Assembly: GCA_947561585.1 (NCBI GenBank)
Contig: CANNZV010000428.1
Span: 186,001-250,000, forward strand
Length of the DNA stretch: 64,000 nucleotides
Direction of reading: 5' to 3'
Source of the DNA: Caprella mutica
Lineage: Eukaryota; Arthropoda; Malacostraca; Amphipoda; Caprellidae
Position 1 is the stretch's first letter; each line of letters opens with the position of its first letter. A model generated the notes under the pieces. That model had not been told where the DNA came from, did not search any database, and saw only the letters and a program-made list of their open reading frames with translations. Positions 9,279 to 19,751 of this stretch are shown here, in pieces. The position numbers were made by a program, and so were the translations under genes.

Positions 9279-9319
9279 CAAAACCATCAATCTGTTAATT
9301 AACAGGTCGATGGTTTTGA
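9279..9319. other. Short hairpin
   Basis: CAAAACCATC and CTGTTAATTAACAG and GATGGTTTTG form an interrupted palindrome of about 41 bases centred on TTAATTAA. It is the second hairpin within 300 bases; nothing else is recognisable between 8889 and 9590. Confidence 0.45.
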
Positions 9320-9589
9320 TAGCTATAACTTTATTAATTACTACGCAGTATCATATTCACATCTACTGGATCATCTGCAAAGTAAGTATATCTAGTAAAT
9401 GACTGTTTGCTTTTCCTGAAAAGAATGTGCGGTCACACACCTGCTATTCTAATCAGGTTTAACTATCTTCCCAATCATTTTATACCTTTTTTTTCAAATA
9501 AACATACACCTTTTTCTCAGGTATATATTTTCAAACAAACACCCAATGCATGACACTTTATATACTCATAGCCTAAGGGCAGCATAATA

Positions 9590-9675
9590 ACACCCCAGGA
9601 GGCATTTTCCCCCGGTTTGCACCACTTCTACTCCTTCAGGAGGCATTTCCCCCGGTGTGCACCACTTCCTCTCTA
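9590..9675 (+). repeat. Short direct repeat (about 45 bp, two units)
   Basis: CAGGAGGCATTTTCCCCCGG and CAGGAGGCATTTCCCCCGG, each followed by TTGCACCACTTC or TGTGCACCACTTC, form two adjacent units just upstream of the truncated Copia fragment. Confidence 0.6.
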
Positions 9676-9724
9676 CTTACGTTTGATAATAATTATTGTA
9701 AAATTCATGATAAAAGAGAACTAA

Positions 9725-10535
9725 TTTCTGTTGCCAACTGTGTTGGTAAACTATATGTATTAAAAATGTTATACATAGTTCATACAGCTGTGACATCTGT
9801 TTTATTCAAATAAATTGGATGATATGTTATGGCATAGAAGGTTCGGTCATTTAGGGAGGGATAATATGTGTAAAATAATCCGAAAGGATCTAGTATTAGG
9901 TTTGAATATTAAACTAAATGCGATAGAAGGTGTTTGTAAACACTGCTGTAATGGAAAAATTCATAAGTGCTCTTTTCCGATAGGAGGGAGGAAAAATCTT
10001 TAAACCTCTTGATTTGATTCATTCAGATATATGTGGTAAAATTACCCCCATCATTAATAGTTAATTGTTCATACTTCGTAACTTTTATTGACCATGCAAC
10101 GCGTTATACATGAGTATATGCAATTGCAAATAAAAGTGACGTATTTGAGAAATTTGTTGAATGGAAAGTAATGGTAGAGAAACATTATGAACGAAAAATT
10201 AAGACATTGCGTTCAGATAATGGAGGAGAATAAACCTCAAATAAGTTTGAATCATTTTTAATGAAAGAAGGTATCACTCATGAAAAATCTTTTCCGAAAA
10301 CACCACAGCAAAATGGAGTAGCAGAAAAATTCAATCGAACTATAATTGAAGTAGTAAGATGTATGATCTGAGATTCAGATTTTGAGAAGGAGTTTTGGGC
10401 TGAAGCTCTGGCTACTGCCACTTATATTAGAAACAGATGTATAAACTCTTTCTTAGGTAAAACTCCACATGAAGCACTAAACGATAGGAAACCTAATGTA
10501 AAACATCTCCGAGTATTCGGATGTAATTCTTATGT
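9725..10535 (+). pseudogene. Copia pol, 5' part: GAG-pre-integrase and integrase core
   Basis: Begins with VANCVGKLYVLK-like coding and the pre-integrase zinc region (MLWHRRFGHLGRDNM, then CKHCCNGK), the H-H-C-C arrangement typical of Ty1/copia. Integrase core coding follows in several frames, including LRSDNGGE-like and QQNGVAEK-like sequence near 10215-10330 and an FGCNSY stretch at the end. Stops and shifts are frequent. Gag, protease and the 5' LTR are absent, so the element is truncated near 9700. The frame resumes after the 9.2 kb insertion at 19752. Confidence 0.85.
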
Positions 10536-11935
10536 ACTATCGCGGAAAAGTGTATCCGTCCAATTGCTGAGGCGCGCATGAATAATCTAGTTCCCACTGT
10601 ACCACGGATTATCGTACGCTACCCCCAAATTCTCATTTTACCCCCGCATGTAAGAAATTTCTATTCTTTTTAATGCAGTGCGGGACATTTCGTCTTCAGC
10701 CGTCATGGTGAAGAGTCATCAAATTTCACTCTCTCTATTTAAAAACTTGTGTTTTAGCCAGATCGAAAATTAGTCTCTCTTTAGATAATTTCACTTTAGC
10801 CTGGATAAGTTACTCTTCAGTCTTCAATAGAGCTAAGGACTCTATTTTTTATTGTCATGCTCATATGGAACTATATCTCTTACTTATACATTTGTAAATT
10901 AATTTTTTCGCTTTTATTTTCTTAGTTCTAGATTCAAAATTTTAAGCTATATTTTTTAACTCTGTGAAAAATTGTTAATGCTATCATTTTTAGGCAGCTT
11001 AATCCTTGAAATTGAGATATTCGAAAGACTGATCAGATTTCTGAGCTAGTTGTTTTCTTCTTGTATATGAACTCTAAATATATTTACCAGTTGATTTTTT
11101 GCTGATAGCTGAGACTAAGTCCAGCTCAATATCAAGTGTTTCTGTTCTTGATTTCATTTCGAATTATAAATTTATCAATATTTCACAGATTTTCTTGAAA
11201 TTGCTGATGGAATTTGCAATTTATTACCAAAATGTGTGCTTCCAAAACTTTTGTATCTTTACTTCTGAACTTTGAAATAATACCGAACTTCAGAATTTTT
11301 CAGAAATAGCAAAATTAGATTTTTTGTACTTCTTTACATTACTCTGTAAAAAATACGGAATTCTACTTTTTATTATTGTGCCTAAATTCCTTTGAATACG
11401 ATCTGTAGACATGGAATAGAAAGAAAAAAAAATCACCTAGAGCTGTAGCTTTTAACCACATTTTATTTTTTTATTTTACCCTCCAGACTTCTAGATTTTA
11501 GGTAGGTATATACTTTATTAAATGTTCTATTATGCATATGATTCTTCCATTCGTAAATAGCCGCCGGTTTACGTCATATTTCTATAATGTAGACTGTAGT
11601 ATATACTTTTTGTTTAAATTGTTCTTTCTGTATTTATAAATACCTTTAAATTTAAATCTTTTTCAGGTTTTAGTCTCACAATACCTATAGATATAACAAT
11701 ATTTATGCACTTTAAAAAAAAGGGAAAACCTACGAATAATCTTCGGAACAGCTGGATGCTCAAGTTTAGTGTTAAACGGTAAATGTAATTACGTATATTC
11801 ACCTAATTTATTTTTCCCATAATTTTTATCTTCTAATTCTACTACCAAATTCTCGTTTTTATTTTGTGCAGGTAACTCTTAAGAAATTTCTTTCTTTCTG
11901 GGTATCAAAGAATTTATAAGTCTGCATGAGCTCTA

Positions 11936-12163
11936 GGGTCACGCAGGTAAATTGCGGCCCTTTAATTTTTTATTGCAGCCCTCTCAAGAGTCTCTAAAAC
12001 ATTTTGAATCAAAATTACATTAAAATGTTGCATAGCTATCAAAAGAAGCACAGTGAATGCTTTAACTTAATAATTTAAGTTTTGACGTGTGTTTTGAAGC
12101 TATGATGTTTCAGTTGTTAAAGGCCGCAGTTAGTAAGTGGGCCACAATTTACCTGCGTGACCC
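11936..12163. mobile_element. MITE of about 230 bp, GGGTCACGCAGGTAAATTG family, copy A
   Basis: Starts GGGTCACGCAGGTAAATTG and ends with its inverted counterpart CACAATTTACCTGCGTGACCC; TA lies at both ends. The inner arms carry CGGCCCTTTAAT and related G/C blocks. Related copies are at about 36441-36677 and 37382-37603. No coding capacity. Confidence 0.75.
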
Positions 12164-12167
12164 TATC

Positions 12168-12640
12168 ATGAAGCTGTTTGTGGTGGATTTAATAGAAGGG
12201 GGTTCCCTTTGGCCTCAAACTGTTGTTAATTGGATTAATAATTGTCTTTTTTCATTCTTATTATGTTTATCTTTTTACGCCACTTGCAGTTTTAGAGGAT
12301 AGCACTAGGTTTATGCTTTCAAAATACAAGGTCTTGACTTTTCGGTTTATTAGGCTTGTAGGCTTAATTTACTATCCCCTTTTCATTTTAATCTTCCATC
12401 CGTAAGTGTAGCCTCCGGACCTTAAATTGGGTCCTTTTTTATTCGTTTTAAGTGAATGCATTCTCGGAGTAGCTCTTTAGTATTCATGAGCATTGTCACC
12501 GACGGTGGTAGGTGATTTTGTTCATGGAGCCACTTTCCTTTCATACTGCTTCTTCCAGTCCCTTGTATTTAATTTCATTGTCAGCGATATGGCCTTTGGA
12601 TCCAATGAAAACGTTAAGCCCCTTCTTAAATTAACATAGA
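12168..12640 (+). repeat. Dispersed SINE-like repeat, copy A
   Basis: Shares with the copies near 13455, 15104 and 28515 a series of blocks: GGATAGCACTAGG, AGGCTTGTAGGCTT, GTGTAGCCTCCGG, GAGCATTGTCACCGACGG, TTCATGGAGCCACTTTCCTT, TCCAGTCCCTTGTATTT and a 3' end with ACGTTAAGCCCC. The constant order without TIRs and the ACGTTAAACCC-type end suggest a SINE or similar retroposon. The family is not one I can name. Confidence 0.65.
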
Positions 12641-13454
12641 GATTATTTATTAATAACTTTATACTAAAAAAAAACTATCTTAAATTCATAAGAGTAAATA
12701 TGTAAGATATTCATGTTGCATTTATGAGTTTTCAACGAATGACACTATGTAACATTCATAAATTGAAGAAAGAGGCAGAGAGTTTTTCGATACGAACAGT
12801 TGCAAATTGGATGATAACCAAGTTTTTTTCCTTTTTGTTTCATTGAAATTCACTGTTTTGTAGAATAGCACTAGATAGGGATAACAATGTAGTGTTAGAT
12901 TGTTTATTAATATAATTTGCAATATGTTTTTGCACCCTGTTTGTTCATTTTCCTCTTACTTCCGCGATTACTAGATTCTCATTCCGTAACATTCCATTGA
13001 CGAGTCTCTTTCATTCCATTGACGATTCTCTTTCATTCCAATCACGGCGTCTCTTTCCAATCTAACTGCTAGATCTATATTAAGGTCTTTTCTATTTATT
13101 TTCCGATTAACGAAATCTCGAAACCATTATATTCGCATCAAACATAGTCAATAACAATAACTTATATACTAATTTATATTATTAAAATTTGTTTCCAGTT
13201 CAATGGGTAGAGCGAGCATTCGCTAGGTGGAACTCTAAAGACCACTACCGATGACCAGATCACTTCTCACAATAAAGCGGAAGAATCAAACGACAGCAGT
13301 GCAAATCTCCCTATTCTCAATTGGTAAGGACAAATTTCTATTAGTTCAGTGATAACTGATAGAATTAGCAAAGTTATTCGTATCAGTTATGTTTCATAAA
13401 TATATAATTTAAAAACTGTATGAAAATTGTTTAAAGATATAATATAGTAGGCTA

Positions 13455-13850
13455 ATTGCAAAGCCCCCAGTGGCTGTATCCTCAATCTGTTGAGGTGAAT
13501 ATAAGAGAAGGGAACAACAGCTTCAGGCTTATAATTTTTTGTGGCTAATTGTAGTTTCTGAGGATAACTCGTATGTTTTTTTTTTGTGTCCGGTAGGCTT
13601 CATTTATTATCACCTCTTCATTTTCCTTTTCCATCTGTGAGTGCTGCCACCGGTGTTGGTGACTCTTTTCGTCACATTCCTTGGTAAGTGACTGCAGTCA
13701 TGGAATTTTTTTTTGCATCCATGAGCGTTGTCTCCGACTGGTGGTAGTTAATTCTTTCATGGAGTCTCTTTCCTTTCTAACTGTTACTTCAAGCCATATA
13801 TATATATTCAATTTCTTTTCAATATCAGCGATATGGTCTAAAAACTTCCA
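13455..13850 (+). repeat. Dispersed SINE-like repeat, copy B (diverged)
   Basis: Contains GGTAGGCTTCATTTATTATCACC, CCATCTGTGAGTG, GCATCCATGAGCGTTGTC and the C/T-rich CTCTTTCCTTTCTAACTG block in the same order as copy C. The 3' ACGTTAAACC end is not recognisable, and a T-run and an AT microsatellite interrupt the copy. Confidence 0.55.
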
Positions 13851-15103
13851 ATTAAATTGATTGTAAATTATTCCGTTCAAATACTTTACAATTGGTAATT
13901 GTAAATACACAACTTATGATTTCTTTAGTTTCTGAAATACTGAATTCTTAAATACTGACTGTTCATATCCACTCCATGGTGATAAACGGTTATTTATTTT
14001 GCTAGTATTAAAATTTGCAAATATTCAGAGTACTGGTAATAATTAATTAAACTCTTATATTGTTACTTGTATACAATTTTTTTAACATCTGTTGAGAGAG
14101 TGTAATGGTGGTTCTAAAGAAAATAGTTCATTATAGTTGTATCAATTAATTTTTTTAACTGTAGCTTTTTGCTTATAGCCTAGTTTGGAATTCTTGACTC
14201 ATTAAATCATTAAACTCAACGAATAGCTTAATTTATACAATATCCTAGATTACTTCAACATGTAACTTGCCGCTAAAATGATAGTTTCTACAATATGACA
14301 TTCATATTTGAACATTTAAATAAAATTAGGTAGTTTAGTGACATTGTTCAGTATTTTCAACTTATTGACTTTCATTTTTTCTATTTTACAGTTTCGTTCT
14401 TTGCATCTCCTTTGACAACAAATCGAATAAAATTAAATACTTCTTTCCATTTTTGAAACAAATGTGTATTACCTTTTTTCAGTACAATTTCTGTTTCCAT
14501 AAAGCTATAATCTTGTTTAAAAAAATGACCAATATTTAATTACAAGAAATTAGTAAAATTCAATTATATCTTTTGTAGAGTTCTTTAGTTTCGTTTAAAT
14601 TAATTCGACTTTTTTCCAATTAGTTTGTAATATAGTCCTTTGTAGCATTAATTGTATTAAGTATTCTACGGATTGGAATTAGACTTTATCTAACAGTTAG
14701 TCTCGAGTAATAGAAGATAAATGTAGTGTTTCTATAAAACCACGTTTCTAATGCTAAACATCTATTCAACCTTATCTTGCAATTTCCAAAAATAACTTTG
14801 TTGTCTTTTCTTCACTCATTTTAAATTATCATTTTCTTTCCATCGTTTGCGGTATAACCTCTTAATTCATCAACATAAAGAAAAAATTAAAAATATTAGA
14901 TCGAGGTGCCACTTTTTTTGGTCCTTTGGGTAAATATTTTGTAAGTTTGATTTTTAAAATTCGAAACAAACTCTGATCACAGTTAGGATTTCAATCTATC
15001 TGCGTTCTACTTTCCATTAATCTTGTTTTCTATCAAATCTTGTTTCTTCCTTGCCACTCGAATGTGGATTCTTTTAACATAACCAAATGTGCTTCGAATA
15101 CAC
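13851..15103. other. AT-rich spacer inside the 9.2 kb element
   Basis: No open frame of note, no tRNA-like sequence and no obvious inverted repeat. Confidence 0.5.
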
Positions 15104-15470
15104 ATTGTTCAGGATTTTGTAGAATAGCGCTAGGGTTATGCTCTTCAACTACGAGGTCTTAGATTTTTGTGTTAGGTAGGCTCGTAGGCTTCATTTACTA
15201 TCACCTCTTCATTTTCCTTTTCCATCCGTGAGGGCAGCCACCGGTGCTTGCGTCCCGTTTCGTCACATTCCTTGGTAATTTACTGCATTCACGGAGTAGC
15301 TTTTCTGCATCCATGAGCATTGTCACCAACGGTGGTAAGTGCCTTTGTTCATGGAGCCACTTTCCTTTCTGACTGCTTCTTCTAGTCCCTTGTATTTAAT
15401 TTCCTTTTACGTCAGCGAAATAGTCACGATATGACTGAAGCACGACGTTAAACCCCTAGTATAATGAAAA
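15104..15470 (+). repeat. Dispersed SINE-like repeat, copy C (best preserved)
   Basis: Runs from TTTTGTAGAATAGCGCTAGG through GTAGGCTTCATTTACTATC, GGCAGCCACCGGTGCTTGCG and CATGGAGCCACTTTCC to GCACGACGTTAAACCCC. It is closest to copy D at 28515-29010. Confidence 0.65.
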
Positions 15471-15641
15471 ATATATTACCTAGTATAATTAAAAAAAAAT
15501 ATTATAGTATGAGATTAAAATAAAATCTATTCAATTTGTTTTATCTTGTTAATAATTGTTTCTAGCGTAATTCTAAGTCAATATCAAGAGATTTTTTAAT
15601 CAATTTGTTTGTAAACATTTTCAGATTCAAATAACTTCGCA

Positions 15642-16350
15642 CCACTGCAGTTCTCATCAGTGCAGTTCTCATCAGTGCAGTTCTCATCGGTGCAGTTCTC
15701 ATCGGTGCAGTTCTCATCGGTGCAGTTTTCATCGGTGAATTTCCCATCAGGACAGTACTAATCACTGTCAGTGAATTTCCCATCAGGAAAGTACTAATCA
15801 CTGTCAGTGTAGTTCTCATCAGGACAGTACTAATCACTGTCAGTGTAGTTCTCATCAGGACAGTACTAATCACTGTCAGTGTAGTTCTCATCAGGACAGT
15901 ACTAATCACTGTCAGTGTAGTTCTCATCAGGACAGTACTAATCACTGTCAGTGTAGTTCTCATCAGGACAGTAAAAATCACTATCAGTGTAGTTCTCATC
16001 AGGACAGTACTAATCACTGTCAGTGTAGTTCTCATCAGGACAGTACTAATCACTATCAGTGTAGTTCTCATCAGGACAGTACTAATCACTGTCAGTGTAG
16101 TTCTCATCAGGACAGTACTAATCACTGTCAGTGTAGTTCTCATCAGGACAGTACTAATCACTGTCAGTGTAGTTCTCATCAGGACAGTACTAATCACTGT
16201 CAGTGTAGTTCTCATCAGGACAGTAAAAATCACTATCAGTGTAGTTCTCATCAGGACAGTACTAATCACTGTCAGTGTAGTTCTCATCAGGACACTACTA
16301 ATCACTATCAGTGTAGTTCTCATCAGGACAGTACTAATCACTATCAGATG
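15642..16350. repeat. 36 bp minisatellite, about 18 units
   Basis: A 36 bp unit built of TCATCAGGACAGTACTAATC and ACTGTCAGTGTAGTTC repeats with few changes; the first 100 bases have shorter variants (CATCGGTGCAGTTCT). Because 36 is divisible by three, the minus strand stays open for 281 codons as a 12-residue repeat (VLMRTTLTVIST). The open frame is a by-product of repeat length; I do not call it a gene. Monomer similarity is very high, which points to recent expansion. Confidence 0.92.
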
Positions 16351-16853
16351 AGTTCTCATCATTCCCAGGAAGTCTGGTCTCATTCCCTGTGATATCCATT
16401 TATTCATGCTTGTTACTTTTAGATTTTCAACGACACTTTTTCCGTGAAAAGGAAGTGCATTAAATACCGAACTAATTTGTGTATTTTATTTATTGTTATG
16501 CGTTTGAAGAACTTTAATCTTAGGTAAATATAGAATTAATTGTATATTGTAAGTTCATGTTAATCATTCAACCCTAAGCTTTTAAAAATTGTTCTAAGAT
16601 TGATACTTCATGTAAACTAGTACTAATTAGAAATCCTTTATTTTAGTAAAAATTGTATCGGGTAGTTTTTACTTTAAAATAACCTGCAAGTGTATTTAGT
16701 CGTGTAGTAGTTTTTTAAATTTTTACCTAATTTAATTGTTATCTTCAACTTTTGTAAAACACTATTTTTTTATATATAAAATAATTATCCATTTTCTATT
16801 ATTGATCCTTTATTTCTTATTTTTTAAGTAAAAAACTAATATTGTATGATAAG

Positions 16854-18111
16854 TAGGGTTGTGACAATATTCTTTTGGCTTAAAGAATTATTCTTTATGC
16901 TTTTTAGCAATAAAGCATATTTTTTGAAATAAAGAATATTCTCAAAATATGCTTTTAGTTAATCAAATAGTCCAAGTGACTGCAAATGAAACACAAACTA
17001 ATAATTGTTATGGTTTGAATGAATGATTCAAGAATTTTTAAGTTTAAAAGACTAGGAGAGGAAATTATCTTATTGAATCATTGGAACCTGTAAGGCAATA
17101 ATTAATAGTAAAAATTTTAATAAGGAAAACACAATAGGAGCTGCCATTTTGTGTTACGCTTTACCTATTGTAAACGGTTACTATTCATTGGTGCGACCCT
17201 CCATTAGTCCTACACTTTTGCAGTTTATTTCTGATTGAACATCAAAATATATGTATATCGGGGGGCGTGCTACCTCCCGAACCCCACTGCCAGGTCATTA
17301 AAAAATCATGAAATGTGCAGTACAACAACCTAGCGAACACAACAAACTACAATAAATCGAATGAGGGAATGCATCTTACAAATTACCTAATATTAGAAAT
17401 AAAGTAAAATGAGAGAGGAATGTATAATTTAAAAAAAAATAAAAGTAAATATTGTATTATTTAAATTGGTATAACTATAATGTATATTATTTAATATTTT
17501 TTATTTTAATCAATAAATAAAACGAAAAAATAACACAGAAAGATGTAACTGTCGGATTAATGGCACGTTCCCATTGTAAACGGAGCTAGGACGTTTTGTT
17601 ACTATAGGACGATTCGGTACCAGATTTTTTGTTCCCAGACGAATCTTATTTTTTAAATTCGAAATGAGTTAAGACTACAAATTATAGCAGATAACAGGCG
17701 TAGAATTATTTTCGAGATTTTAAAACAAGATATATTCATCAAATGTAATAAATGCTTTCTTAATTGTTCAAGTTATTGTCTAAAACTGTTCACTATTTAT
17801 TATTTTGGTTAGCTCGTAAAGAATAAACTGTCTCAATTTGACATTGTTTCCTAACCTGCCTTCTACATAAATATACCATCAATGAAAACTCTCCATTACA
17901 ATTAGCCTTATTTCAAAGAAATTAGAACATATAAAGCTAACCTGAACGCCTATCATTGAGCATATAAAGCTAACCTGAACGCATAAAAAGCATATTCTGA
18001 GCATAAAAGGCATATTTTAAGCATAAAAAGAATATTTTAAGGCATAAAAAGCATATTTAACAAGCTTAAAGCATAAAAGCATATTTCAAAAAGAATATTG
18101 TCACAACCCTA
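16854..18111. mobile_element. hAT-like non-autonomous element (1258 bp) with 8 bp duplication
   Basis: Ends TAGGGTTGTGACAATATTC and its exact complement; flanked on both sides by ATGATAAG (16846-16853 and 18112-18119), an exact 8 bp duplication as made by hAT transposases. Subterminal regions are rich in AAGCATATT/AATATGCTT words. No transposase frame. The interior (about 17200-17350) matches the core of the C/G-word element at 63406-63905, and 17575-17620 matches the word-type ends seen at 25.1 kb, so older elements are nested inside. Confidence 0.85.
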
Positions 18112-18119
18112 ATGATAAG

Positions 18120-19730
18120 AGATAGAACTTGCAAGTTGAAAGCCTTAGTTGACAGTTGTCATGAATCCCAGTTTCACTCCGATGTCACAAATTAAGCACC
18201 AAAACTGCAGTAGGCTACATTCGTTCAGTTCATGGAGAAATTTCTTTTGGTTCATCTCATAGAACTTTGTATCTTATCTTATTGTCAACGTTGGCGATGT
18301 GACATTTATTGAGAAGAAAAATTATGATCACTTCAGTTATTTTTAGTTCACTATATCACTGCTTGTCAATTGGTCGTGCAAGCATTTAATATATAAAAAA
18401 TTTTAACTGAAAAGAATCAGTTCACTTGATGATAAAAAAATCCATTAAATTACTGCATTTAAAATCTAAACTAAATAGATTAAGTTACAACTTAGTCATA
18501 GCTTTATTTTATTCTTTAGCCTAAAAGAATTTTTCAATTAAATAACTTCAATAAAAGATAGAAAGTATCGGTATAGCCGTATAGGTAATTACTAATTAGT
18601 AATTACTTATTTATAAGTTGATGAAAATTGAGAAAAATGCTTGTCAGCAACTTAATGATTGTTGTCATTAAATTAAGACGTAAGATGAATTATTAATTTA
18701 TTATCATTTTAAAAACACAAATTTTAATAACTTCCTCATTTGGCCAATATATTGAATGAATTAAAAAAGATAATACACATAAAGGACTTCGAAAAAGAAG
18801 AGAAACTTGTCTTATCGACTAAATTAGTCATCACTATTAATTTATTGAAATTCTGAATGCAGAAAATCTCCTGATTATAACCGAGACTGGTTATATCCCG
18901 TCCAGCAAATTATTTAAATGTGAAAAAAATGCGAAGCTATTAAAAATCAAATCATTAGACGATTAAATGCTCTTGTGTGAATGATTATAATATAAAATAT
19001 TCGTGGAATAAGATTTGACAAAACTAAAAATAAAACTATAGACATTTACCACAAAGTTGAAAACGTGTATTATAGTGTTAATAATATAGCCTATAGGAGA
19101 ACAAATAATTCAAAGGTGTAAAAGAAGCGAAGTAATTTAAAATCATATCTGAAGAGGATAAATTCAACTTGTGTGAATGGTTGTCATAAATAATATTTTT
19201 GGAATTAATGAGATTTGATAAAGCTAAAGCTAGAAATCTACTTTTACCTCAAATTCGAATAGTTATTAGTTTCAATATTAGAACGACAATTGGTCGAAAG
19301 TAAATTGCATAAAAATATACAAGAGTAACTCGTACGAAATATATACCAAGGTTAATTGAATGGAAAATTTCAAAATTATAAATATGCATTTCAAATTATA
19401 AAAAAATACATGTATTCATTACAAAATGAACATTGCATGGATGATACAAATGTAACTATATGTTTATACTTTAATTTAAATAATACAAAAATAATATCTA
19501 ATCACTTGTCAGAAATCGATATGAATGACCCCCCCCCCCCGTCCCTCCTCTAGATACACATATCTAATCCCCCATTTCACCCAATTACCCTAGCATTTTA
19601 CCCCAGCAATAGGCTCCTCCATATTGGGGGATTTTTGAACGCGGAGGAATACTCTCTAAAATGCCACATGCAAAAAATAAGAAAGGTCAAAACTGCTAAA
19701 ATAGCATACTACAACAGCTGACGGATACTG
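18120..19730. other. AT-rich right part of the 9.2 kb element
   Basis: No gene recognised. A C-run (19528-19541) and scattered short frames only. The last 150 bases contain C-rich stretches (CCCCCATTTCACCC) that echo the left subterminal CCCCCAAATTCTCA near 10624. Confidence 0.5.
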
Positions 19731-19751
19731 ATACTCTTTTCCGTGATAGTA

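Larger units (their letters stand above)
10537..19749. mobile_element. 9.2 kb TIR element inserted at TA in the Copia integrase
   Basis: The ends are inverted repeats: CTATCGCGGAAAAGTGTAT on the left and, inverted on the right, CTATCACGGAAAAGAGTAT. TA flanks both sides (10535-10536 and 19750-19751). Removing the element and one TA restores a Copia reading frame across the junction (coding for SYV then HIP), which supports the boundaries strongly. No transposase frame is visible in 9.2 kb. The interior is AT-rich with one MITE, at least three SINE-like repeat copies, a 36 bp minisatellite and a hAT-like insertion. TA duplication suggests Tc1/mariner-type mobilisation, but the size and TIR are atypical. 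Confidence 0.8.

Noticed and set aside
11614..12405. Several 60-70 codon frames in the 9.2 kb element as transposase candidates
   Set aside because: No DDE, helix-turn-helix or zinc-finger pattern, and some span the MITE and SINE-like repeat.
15562..16407. 281-codon minus-strand open frame
   Set aside because: It is the translation of the 36 bp minisatellite and its edges; the open frame follows from the period being divisible by three.
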